From: Larkinella knui
GTDB lineage: Bacteria; Bacteroidota; Bacteroidia; Cytophagales; Spirosomataceae
NCBI RefSeq assembly: GCF_003858645.1
Contig: NZ_RQJP01000005.1
Span: 1-64,000, forward strand
Length of the DNA stretch: 64,000 nucleotides
Direction of reading: 5' to 3'
Below the pieces are notes generated by a model that was given only the letters and a program-made list of their open reading frames with translations, searched no databases and was not told the DNA's origin. Within the stretch, counting starts at the first letter, position 1; the number at the start of each line of letters is the position of its first letter. Positions 45,232 to 51,889 of this stretch are shown here, in pieces. The translations under genes and the position numbers were made by a program.

Positions 45232-46578
45232 ATGGAAAATTCACGAAGAGATTTTATTAAGAAAGCCGCCTTGAGCACCGCCGGTATCACATTTGGTGGA
45301 CTGGCTACGGGTCTGTCGGCGAAAAGCTACGCCAAAGTAATGGGGGCTAACGAACGGCTGAACGTCGCCATTGCCGGGTTGGGCCGGCGGCTGGGCGCTT
45401 ATTACGAACCCATTTCGAAAAAAGACAGCAATGTCGAGCTGGTGTATCTGTGCGATGTGATGAAAAAACAGCGGGAAGCCGGTCTTCAGAAATTCTCGAA
45501 GTTTATCGACTATAAACCCAAGCTGGAAAACGACATCCGGAAGGTCATTGCCGACAAGAACGTGGATGTGCTGATCAATGCCACCCCCGACCACTGGCAT
45601 GCGCCGGGAACCTGGCTGGCCGTTCAGGGGGGCAAGCACGTGTATGTTGAAAAACCGTGTAGCCAAAATCCGCGGGAAGGCGAAATTCTGGTCGAAATTC
45701 AGAAAAAATACGGCAAAGTGGTGCAAATGGGCAATCAGCAACGCTCGGCTCCGGAGTCGATCGACGTGATTGGCCAGATTCATAACGGTGCCATTGGAAC
45801 GCCCTACAAGGCCGTTGCTTTTTATACCGCTTCCCGGGGCGAAGTGCCCGTGCCTAAAGCGGCACCCGTTCCGGACGGGCTGGATTGGGACCTGTTTCAG
45901 GGACCGGCTCCCCGCCGACCGTATACGCACGATACCTGGGACTACAACTGGCACTGGTACGGCTGGCACTATGGTACGGCCGAAAGTGGCAACAACGCGA
46001 CGCATGAACTGGATGTGGCCCGTTGGGCTTTGCAGGTGGAGTTTCCGGAATTTGTAACGGTTGAGGCCGCAAAACGGCACTTTCTGGACGACGGCTGGGC
46101 CATGTATGACACGATGGATGCTACCTTCCGGTTTCCGGGCAACAAAGTCATCAAGTGGGACGGCAAAAGCCGGGATGGATATAAAACCTACGGCAGCGAC
46201 CGGGGCACCATCATTTATGGCAGCACGGGCAGCGTATACGTAGACCGCGACGGGTATCGGCTTTTCAACCGCGAGGGCAAGCTGGTGAAAGAAAGCAAAG
46301 CGAAAGGATCGGAAGCTGGAACGGCCCTGGGCGGTGGTGGCGATATGACCACGCTCCATGTGGTGAACTTCTTTAACGCCATCCGGGGCAAAGAAAAACA
46401 GAATTCGACCATCGACGAAGGCGCGAAAAGTACGTTGCTCTGCCACCTGGCCAACATCGCCTACCGGACGAATAAGCCGCTGGATATCGACTCGAAAAAC
46501 GGCCATATCCGCGACAACAAAGAAGCCATGAAGTTGTGGAGCCGGGAATATGAAAAAGGCTGGGAGCCGAGCGTGTAA
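45232..46578 (+). CDS. Tat-exported Gfo/Idh/MocA family oxidoreductase
   Basis: 448 residues from the ATG at 45232; the longer GTG-started frame adds a non-conserved piece. The N-terminus has a twin-arginine signal (SRRDFIKKAALSTAGITFGG), so the folded, cofactor-loaded enzyme should be exported to the periplasm. A Rossmann domain follows (LNVAIAGLGRRLG), then DVLINATPDHWHAPG and the conserved EKPCSQNPREGE. The C-terminal alpha/beta domain has WHYGTAESGNNATHELDVARW. Such secreted members are common in Bacteroidota and act on sugars or sugar acids with NAD(P). The substrate is unknown. It stands alone with 278 bases upstream and ends at a large hairpin. Confidence 0.88.
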   Translation: MENSRRDFIKKAALSTAGITFGGLATGLSAKSYAKVMGANERLNVAIAGLGRRLGAYYEPISKKDSNVELVYLCDVMKKQREAGLQKFSKFIDYKPKLENDIRKVIADKNVDVLINATPDHWHAPGTWLAVQGGKHVYVEKPCSQNPREGEILVEIQKKYGKVVQMGNQQRSAPESIDVIGQIHNGAIGTPYKAVAFYTASRGEVPVPKAAPVPDGLDWDLFQGPAPRRPYTHDTWDYNWHWYGWHYGTAESGNNATHELDVARWALQVEFPEFVTVEAAKRHFLDDGWAMYDTMDATFRFPGNKVIKWDGKSRDGYKTYGSDRGTIIYGSTGSVYVDRDGYRLFNREGKLVKESKAKGSEAGTALGGGGDMTTLHVVNFFNAIRGKEKQNSTIDEGAKSTLLCHLANIAYRTNKPLDIDSKNGHIRDNKEAMKLWSREYEKGWEPSV

Positions 46579-46651
46579 GCGAAGAGCTATCGTGTTTTAA
46601 TCCGTTACGCCAGCCGCCTGCTTGTGAAGGGTAGATCTCATTTCAATACCG

Positions 46652-46712
46652 AATACCGTGGCGGGTCTGACGGTCGATCGGAGTGATCGACCGTCAGACC
46701 CGCCACGGTATT
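46652..46712. terminator. Perfect 28-bp inverted repeat between convergent genes
   Basis: Arm 46652-46679 (begins aataccgtggcgggtctgac) is the exact reverse complement of 46685-46712, separated by only ggagt. It lies between the convergent oxidoreductase and acetyltransferase genes and runs into the acetyltransferase stop codon. It can act as a terminator in both directions. Its length and GC-rich core also fit a dispersed palindromic repeat. Confidence 0.75.
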
Positions 46713-47169
46713 ATTTCAAATAAAGTTTCATTCCTGCGTGCGAGTCGATAAACCCGAGCGACTCGTAAAACCGTAGTGCGTCGGGGCGCTTTTTGTCGGT
46801 AGTCAATTGAAGAACGTGCGCTTTTTTAGAACGGGCTCTTTCAATGGCGTATTGAAAAACCGCTTTCCCGATGCCTTTGCCCCGGTATTCGGCCTTCACC
46901 CGTACGGCTTCGATTTGGGCTCTAATTCCGCCCTGGTAGGTCAGGTACTGAATGAAACTCAACTGAAAGGTTGCCACAATTTCGGTATTCAGCACGGCAA
47001 CCGTTAGTTCCTGGTGCGGATCGGCCGAAATGCTGGCAAACGCCCGGGTGTACGAATCCGGTAAGGGCCGTTCAAACTTCTCCCGTTCGGCTCCTAACTG
47101 ATCATCGGACAGCATTTGGATAATTTCAATCAGGTCCGATTCGGTGGCTAATCGGTAGGTTATCTGCAT
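46711..47169 (-). CDS. GNAT-family N-acetyltransferase
   Basis: 152 residues from the ATG at 47169; the frame continues 19 codons upstream without similarity. The GNAT acetyl-CoA site reads VKAEYRGKGIGKAVFQYAI (the Q/RxxGxG/A signature), preceded by the beta strand with IRAQIEAVRV and followed by LRFYESLGF. By family knowledge it transfers an acetyl group to an amine of a small molecule or protein. The substrate is unknown. Its stop codon lies in the right arm of the 28-bp inverted repeat. Confidence 0.88.
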   Translation of the reverse strand: MQITYRLATESDLIEIIQMLSDDQLGAEREKFERPLPDSYTRAFASISADPHQELTVAVLNTEIVATFQLSFIQYLTYQGGIRAQIEAVRVKAEYRGKGIGKAVFQYAIERARSKKAHVLQLTTDKKRPDALRFYESLGFIDSHAGMKLYLK

Positions 47170-47642
47170 GTTGGCTTCTGTTTTAAATCCATTCCGGCTT
47201 TTGTTTCGCGTTGGTAAGGAAGCCAAAACGGGGTTGAGGTGTAAGCATGGACGGAATGCGGATTTCCGTAAAAATCAAAACAAGGAAGAAACGGAATGGT
47301 CGGCTTTTGATGCTCCATACGGCTTCTGCGGGCTGCTCAAAAATAAGGCTATTTGTGGTGAATATAAACCGGAACGGGCGTTCTTTCAAAACCGGATAAA
47401 TTCCCAAAAAGAGGTTCTGAAGTTAATTTCACCGAAAAAATGCAGCGAACCGTTGGTTTTAGGAAGCAATTCAGCCGATAATGAACTTATTTCCCCGGAA
47501 CCTGATTAAAAATAATATATCCCTCTCGTCACAATACCGCTTCTTTGTCAGATCTTCACCAATCGAAAAGCTTCCGGAGATGTAAGGGGGCTATCCGCAG
47601 TGGCGGATAGTCAGAATTGACCACCAAAACAATTACCAAATT
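47170..47642. other. Intergenic region between the acetyltransferase and cold-shock genes
   Basis: 473 bases that separate divergent genes and should hold both promoters. A 113-codon frame on the plus strand (47168-47509) is not protein-like. The only distinct structure is the small hairpin at 47591-47610 near the cold-shock start. Confidence 0.6.
47591..47610 (+). promoter_or_regulatory. Hairpin in the cold-shock gene leader
   Basis: ctatccgc and gcggatag form a perfect 8-bp stem with an agtg loop, 33 bases upstream of the cold-shock ATG. Cold-shock leaders often contain temperature-sensitive RNA structure, so a role in translation control is possible but unproven. Confidence 0.4.
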
Positions 47643-48098
47643 ATGGGTAGAACTCAAGAGACGTTTAATAAAAAGGAAAAAGAAAAGAACCGGCAAAAGA
47701 AGAATAAAGAAAAGGCTGAGAAGAAAGAAGAGCGGAAAGCCAATTCGGATAAAGGAAAAGGTTTGGACGAAATGATGGCGTATGTCGATGAAAACGGTAA
47801 TATTTCGTCTTCGCCCCCAGATCTGCGCAAGAAAAAAACTATAAATACGGAAGATATACAGATCGGGGTTTCCAGACAAGAAGCCGGTGTCCCGCAGGAA
47901 GTTATCAGAAAAGGTACGGTGACGTTCTTCAATGAGTCGAAAGGATACGGCTTTATTAAAGATCAGGAAACACAGGATAGCGTTTTTGTGCACATCAGCG
48001 GCCTGGTTGATGCGGTTAAAGATGGTGATAAAGTAACTTTTGAGGTTGAAATGACTGCCAAAGGCCCCAATGCCCGTGACGTGAAGAGAGCCGTTTAA
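47643..48098 (+). CDS. Cold-shock domain protein with basic N-terminal extension
   Basis: A 151-residue protein. The last about 63 residues form a cold-shock domain with GTVTFFNESKGYGFIKD (RNP1) and SVFVHISGL (RNP2), then AKGPNARDV. The first about 55 residues are rich in Lys and Glu (KKEKEKNRQKKNKEKAEKKE) and probably bind RNA or lie unfolded. This two-part layout is known among Bacteroidota cold-shock proteins. It binds single-stranded RNA or DNA and acts as an RNA chaperone. It is a single-gene unit with its own leader hairpin and terminator. Confidence 0.92.
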   Translation: MGRTQETFNKKEKEKNRQKKNKEKAEKKEERKANSDKGKGLDEMMAYVDENGNISSSPPDLRKKKTINTEDIQIGVSRQEAGVPQEVIRKGTVTFFNESKGYGFIKDQETQDSVFVHISGLVDAVKDGDKVTFEVEMTAKGPNARDVKRAV

Positions 48099-48142
48099 AC
48101 CGGTTTTAAGAGCAGCACGTTGAAAATCTTATGGTATAGCAG

Positions 48143-48174
48143 AAACCCGGCCTACGTGTCGGGTTTTGTTTTTT
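48143..48174 (+). terminator. Terminator of the cold-shock gene
   Basis: aaacccg (48143-48149) pairs with cgggttt (48160-48166), followed by a T-rich tail (tgtttttt). It lies 45 bases after the stop of the cold-shock protein. Confidence 0.75.
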
Positions 48175-48220
48175 GGATTTATGCCGATCGCCTGATCCGG
48201 TAACGAATCCGTAGGGTATG

Positions 48221-48370
48221 TTCCCATGCCGGTGATTCCATGCCGCGACCATGATTCCATTCCATGCCGATGATTCGATGCCACACGATCATGATTCCAT
48301 GCCACGGCCATGATTCCATGCCACGATGATCCCATCCCGCGATGATTCCATCCCGCGATGATTCCATAGG
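48221..48370. repeat. Left array of degenerate 16/19-bp repeats
   Basis: About eight units related to ATGATTCCATGCC, spaced 16 or 19 bases apart. Read on the minus strand they match the right array (ggcatggaatcatggtcgt type). The units vary in the last six bases. They flank the central palindrome on the side away from the transposase. Confidence 0.8.
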
Positions 48371-48486
48371 GCGGTGCCCTATGCTAATGATGATGCCCCG
48401 TTGGGGCGGGTGCTACAAATAGGCTAATTCGCTTTCGCCCTGAAAGGGCATGATCATTAGCATAGGGCACCGCCCTATGGAATCAT
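48358..48486. repeat. Central perfect 34-bp inverted repeat with nested hairpins
   Basis: 48358-48391 is the exact reverse complement of 48453-48486. Each arm itself contains a small palindrome, CATAGGGC-N3-GCCCTATG (48365-48383 and 48461-48479). The 61-base spacer holds two more hairpins, gcccc-gtt-ggggc and gccct-gaa-agggc. This nested form is like two REP elements in opposite orientation (a BIME). Confidence 0.85.
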
Positions 48487-48625
48487 CGGCATGGCATGGA
48501 ATCATGGTCGTGGCATGGAATCATGGCCGCGGGATGGAATCATGGTCGTGGGATGGAATTATGGTCGTGGAATGGGATCATGGCCGCCCTATGAAATCAC
48601 GCCCGAGGGATGGGATCATCGGCAT
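48474..48625. repeat. Right array of eight 19-bp tandem repeats
   Basis: Exactly eight units of 19 bases, consensus ggcatggaatcatggtcgt. The first unit starts inside the palindrome arm (cctatggaatcatcggcat) and the last ends at 48625. Units differ at three to six positions. The array ends 67 bases before the transposase start. Confidence 0.85.
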
Positions 48626-48692
48626 GGGTTCATAAATTTTTGATAATTTTTCATCGGTTTATTATATTGTGCAAACAATAAAAAACCACACC

Positions 48693-49145
48693 ATGCCGCA
48701 ATCCTTAACCAAAGTTTATGTTCACCTTGTTTTTAGTACCAAATACCGCGAACCCGTCATTGGCGATGAGGTAAAAGACGAATTGTATGCCTATCTGGGC
48801 GGTATTTGCCAGCAACTGGAGTGTAATCCCATAAAAATTGGCGGTTATTACGATCACGTGCATATCTTATGCATTCTATCAAAGAAAATTGCTCTCGTGA
48901 AATTGCTGGAGGAGGTGAAAAAAAGCTCGTCGAAATGGATGAAAACGAAAGGATTTAATTACCGAAACTTTTATTGGCAGGACGGTTATGGAGCCTTTTC
49001 AGTGAACCCGTCGCAGGTCGATACCGTTGTTCGGTACATCAGCAATCAATATCAGCATCACGGAAAAACCACGTTCCAGGACGAATGTCGGGGTATTTTT
49101 CAGAAATATGGCATAGCGTATGATGAGCGTTATGTATGGGATTGA
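48693..49145 (+). CDS. IS200/IS605-type Y1 transposase (RAYT-like)
   Basis: A 150-residue protein from the ATG at 48693. It has the HUH motif HVHIL (His55 and His57) and the candidate catalytic Tyr115 in RYISNQ. The N-terminus, VYVHLVFSTKYREPVI, and the motif FYWQDGYGAFSV are typical of this transposase group. Such enzymes cut and join single-stranded DNA at small hairpins. No tnpB gene accompanies it. Its place next to a nested palindrome and repeat array suggests a REP-associated transposase acting on those repeats. The gene appears intact. Confidence 0.88.
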   Translation: MPQSLTKVYVHLVFSTKYREPVIGDEVKDELYAYLGGICQQLECNPIKIGGYYDHVHILCILSKKIALVKLLEEVKKSSSKWMKTKGFNYRNFYWQDGYGAFSVNPSQVDTVVRYISNQYQHHGKTTFQDECRGIFQKYGIAYDERYVWD

Positions 49146-49259
49146 GCAGGACGGTAGCCAAAACAACGAGGGATCTGCCTGGAGCGGGAACGCTTAAAGG
49201 CCAATTCCATAACGACTGAAACCGGCATCTTTCGTGCCGTATCAAACCGCACTTGACTT

Positions 49260-49697
49260 ATGCAAGATTCGACACAATACTGGATAGCCGTAGCCTCGAA
49301 AGATCATGTCATGCGGGGCGTGGCGGGCGGATTTATGCAGGCCAACCACGGCAAGCAAGCTCCGCTGAAACGGATGAAACCCGGCGACTGGATAATCTTC
49401 TATTCGCCCAAACAAATCCTGGAAAGCGACGAGAAATGCCAAGCGTTTACGGCAATCGGGCAGGTCCGCGATGACGAAATTTATCAATATTCCATGACGG
49501 AAAATTTTGCCCCTTTTCGGCGAAATGTTCAATTTCAGGCCGCGAAGGAAGTTTCCATCCTGCCGCTTATTGATGCACTTGACTTCATTCCGAATAAGAA
49601 AGCCTGGGGCTATCCGTTCCGATTTGGCTTTTTTGAGATCGGGCAGAAAGATTTTGATCTGATTGATAGCCAAATGCGTGGTGACGCCCGTGTGTAG
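49260..49697 (+). CDS. EVE-domain protein (UPF0310)
   Basis: A 145-residue protein consisting of one EVE domain. Features are [21 protein letters not shown] split over the N-terminus, [23 protein letters not shown] and [15 protein letters not shown] domains have a PUA-like fold and bind modified bases in DNA or RNA. Stand-alone members are widespread and their substrate is usually unknown. It converges with the nitrate-reductase-associated gene, 132 bases away. No restriction or modification genes are nearby, so a defence role is not supported here. Confidence 0.85.
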   Translation: MQDSTQYWIAVASKDHVMRGVAGGFMQANHGKQAPLKRMKPGDWIIFYSPKQILESDEKCQAFTAIGQVRDDEIYQYSMTENFAPFRRNVQFQAAKEVSILPLIDALDFIPNKKAWGYPFRFGFFEIGQKDFDLIDSQMRGDARV

Positions 49698-49829
49698 CCG
49701 GTCGGGGAGACGTCCCATTTTTTGGTTACGGTGAAAGACCTGAAAGTTTTGCTGAATTCAGGAGATGGCGGCTTGCAAGATCAAAAAAGCTTACCCGCGA
49801 CGGTTCAAATGCCGGGCATTGGAGCAACG

Positions 49830-50312
49830 CTAGAGCGACCGGTTTTCAATCCCGAATTCGTTCAGGGCACGGGGGAAATTTTTTCCTTCATGACCCGAGC
49901 GGCACAATTTGATCAACGCAAACCGCTGGAGCACATCCAGCCCAATCCATTGCCGGAGCGTCAGCGGTGCACAGCTAAATTCCAGTGCTTTTTCCTGCAC
50001 TTCACCGGGAACCTCGCCCAACAGATCCCAGGTGGCCTCCACCGGGGGTAGATCCGTGACGGTTTTCTGACAACGCTCGGCCACCCGATGGATCAGATAC
50101 TGGCGGTACTGTTCGATTTCCGGCGCGGTATAACACGGGCGGTTCGCCAGCTCGCGTTTTTCATCGACCTGCAATTTCACCCATTCGGGGAGTTTCAGCT
50201 TGATGCCGCACGCATCGAGTTTGTAACGGACAATCATCGGAATGCAGCGAAAGGTGTCGACAAAGTCGTTCTCAAAAGCAAAATAAACGGGATTAACAGC
50301 CTGCGGTTTCAT
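49830..50312 (-). CDS. Nitrate reductase associated protein
   Basis: 160 residues from the ATG at 50312, which overlaps the upstream rubredoxin stop in an ATGA. A longer frame upstream lies in another gene. The conserved core YFAFENDFVDTFRCIPMIVR and YKLDACGIKLKLPEW identifies the Nitr_red_assoc family, known from cyanobacterial and other assimilatory nitrate clusters. Biochemical function is not established; it may assist reductase assembly or activity. It is the last gene of the leftward nitrate unit and is translationally coupled to the rubredoxin protein. Confidence 0.85.
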   Translation of the reverse strand: MKPQAVNPVYFAFENDFVDTFRCIPMIVRYKLDACGIKLKLPEWVKLQVDEKRELANRPCYTAPEIEQYRQYLIHRVAERCQKTVTDLPPVEATWDLLGEVPGEVQEKALEFSCAPLTLRQWIGLDVLQRFALIKLCRSGHEGKNFPRALNEFGIENRSL

Positions 50313-51790
50313 CGGAAAGTCGAAAGTTGGTTGGTCAATTCCAGCTGAACTTCCTGGAACTCGGTTTTGGGCGCATCGCAGGTAGAACAGCTGTAATCGT
50401 TTGGTAACTGGCTGAATACCAAGCCGGGCGAAATGCCGCGCCGTTCGTCGCCATAGTGAGGATCGTAGACCGTAAAGCAATGCGGACACTGGTGCAAGCG
50501 ATGGGCCGCAACGGGTGCCGGTTCGGGATTTTCCGGTTCCAGCCGGACGGCTTTTCCCGTTTCCAGCGAACGGCGGTTGCTGAATTTCCGGCACAATCGG
50601 TCGATCTGGTAAGGCAGAAACGGCTTGAGCAGTCCTTTCTCAAACGGAATATACGTTCGGCTGTTCGGGTTGAAGTTTTCCGTATAATACAGGTCATACA
50701 CGCTGAAAAGCGCCAGTTGCCCGACCCGGAGCAGCGGACGTTTGCGCACCAGCACGGAGCCGAATACCTCCGATTTCGGGCGGGTTTGCACGCCAAAACA
50801 CAATCCGAACGTCCGCATATCGTATTTTTCGAAATACCGGATGACGTAGTTTTTCAGTTGCATACCGTCGTCGCTGTGGTCTTCGGTTTGCCACGCCAGT
50901 TCGTTGGCCGCATGCCGCACGTTGATGTTGTGTTTGCCCAGCACAAACGACCAGAGCCGCCGGTCTTTTTCTTCAATTCCTTTAATAATCAACGACTTCC
51001 ACGGCGTGACGCAGATCTCACCCAGGCGGGTTTTGAGGCATAACGTACACAGGTCCAGCAGAAAATCGATGGAAAATTGCTCGTCCCGGCGGTATAATCC
51101 GAGCCACGACCGCTCACCGTAGCGGTTGAACCCTTCGTAATACGGCAGCGAAAACTCCGGCAATTCAACCTCCTGCGTCGCCGGTTGGGTAATAAAACCC
51201 GCGCGGCTCGTGACGGTTTTGTGCAGCGTCTCCGCATCCAGACAGTCCGATGCTCCGTCCAGCAGAGCCGTTGAAACGGCTTTGGCCAGGCGACCCAGAT
51301 CGTTGGTATAAATCAGTTCCGGCCAGCGAAAAACCGTGTTACTCTGCTTCGGGCGAACGTACAAATACCAGAAATGGGGTTCGGGCGAGGCAATAAAATT
51401 AAGATTTCCCGTAAAAAAGGGCGTAAAACTCTGGTTGGAATCCGACAGGTTGATCTTTAACCGGGGCTGCTCATCGAACTGATCCAGCACCGTATGATAT
51501 TCCCCTTCCCGCAGCCACGCGCCCGTTCGAAACACGTCTTCTCCGCAGTATGAACTGATGATGTTGGGATACTGATCGGTATTGATTTCGTACGGAATCG
51601 GGTGTTTTTTCAGCTCTTTCTCCAACGCACGCAGGTCCTCATAATGCACCGTCATGAGCAACTGCTGCCGGGCACCAAAACGCACGTTCCGGACGTTGGC
51701 CGCCCGGGCCGGAACCAGCACATTCTGCAACGCACCAGGCGAGACAATCCCGGCCGGAAGGTTGACTTTCAAGGTGTAATAATCTCTCAT
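50309..51790 (-). CDS. Rubredoxin fused to a degenerate nitrite/sulfite-reductase-like scaffold
   Basis: 493 residues from the ATG at 51790. The N-terminal about 430 residues follow the two-half ferredoxin-like layout of nitrite/sulfite reductases. Examples are VNLPAGIVSPGALQNVLVPA, NVRFGARQQLLMTVHYEDL, YPNIISSYCGEDVF and a second copy with GEICVTPWKSLIIKGI. The Cys-x5-Cys and Cys-x3-Cys ligands of the siroheme-4Fe4S centre are missing. The C-terminal about 55 residues are a rubredoxin (CPHCFTVYDPHYGD and CSTCDAPK). It probably passes electrons to the neighbouring nitrate reductase. A catalytic nitrite-reducing role is unlikely. It sits directly after the nitrate reductase gene. Confidence 0.8.
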   Translation of the reverse strand: MRDYYTLKVNLPAGIVSPGALQNVLVPARAANVRNVRFGARQQLLMTVHYEDLRALEKELKKHPIPYEINTDQYPNIISSYCGEDVFRTGAWLREGEYHTVLDQFDEQPRLKINLSDSNQSFTPFFTGNLNFIASPEPHFWYLYVRPKQSNTVFRWPELIYTNDLGRLAKAVSTALLDGASDCLDAETLHKTVTSRAGFITQPATQEVELPEFSLPYYEGFNRYGERSWLGLYRRDEQFSIDFLLDLCTLCLKTRLGEICVTPWKSLIIKGIEEKDRRLWSFVLGKHNINVRHAANELAWQTEDHSDDGMQLKNYVIRYFEKYDMRTFGLCFGVQTRPKSEVFGSVLVRKRPLLRVGQLALFSVYDLYYTENFNPNSRTYIPFEKGLLKPFLPYQIDRLCRKFSNRRSLETGKAVRLEPENPEPAPVAAHRLHQCPHCFTVYDPHYGDERRGISPGLVFSQLPNDYSCSTCDAPKTEFQEVQLELTNQLSTFR

Positions 51791-51813
51791 TTTGATGATG
51801 AACGATGGGTAAT

Positions 51814-51889
51814 TGAGTGAATTAGTGATTGAGCGATTGAGTGAAAAAACCGCGTGAGCCACTCAATCACTCAATCACTAATTCACTCA
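51814..51889. repeat. 30-bp inverted repeat at the nitrate-reductase/rubredoxin junction
   Basis: 51814-51843 (begins tgagtgaattagtgattgag) pairs with 51860-51889 at 29 of 30 positions, with a 16-base loop. It covers the last codons of the nitrate reductase and the spacer to the rubredoxin gene. It could halt or slow polymerase, or protect the upstream mRNA. Confidence 0.75.

Larger units (their letters stand above)
48221..49145 (+). mobile_element. Putative REP/transposase element
   Basis: The paired repeat arrays, the central palindrome and the adjacent Y1 transposase together form one compact unit between the cold-shock terminator and the EVE gene. The boundaries are inferred. No target-site duplication is expected for this class. 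Confidence 0.55.

Noticed and set aside
45241-46506. 421-codon frame antisense to the Gfo/Idh/MocA gene
   Set aside because: It is a shadow of a GC-biased gene. The plus-strand protein has a Tat signal and full family motifs.
47168-47509. 113-codon frame between the acetyltransferase and cold-shock genes
   Set aside because: The translation lacks motifs and it covers the expected promoter region of the minus-strand gene.
48474-48625. CRISPR array
   Set aside because: The units are contiguous 19-bp degenerate repeats without unique spacers and no cas genes are present.
48129-48635. Short frames in the repeat arrays encoding repetitive MESWSWHGI-like peptides
   Set aside because: They are translations of the 19-bp repeats, whose length is not a multiple of three. 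Similar peptides appear on both strands because the arrays are mirror images.
49260-49697. EVE-domain protein as part of a defence island
   Set aside because: No restriction, methylase or other defence gene is next to it, and a lone transposase is not enough to support this.
49722-50051. 109-codon plus-strand frame
   Set aside because: It is antisense to the nitrate-reductase-associated gene, which has clear family motifs and an ATGA overlap with its neighbour.
50313-50594. N-terminal extension of the nitrate-reductase-associated protein
   Set aside because: That stretch is the rubredoxin gene in another frame. The family core starts right after the ATG at 50312.
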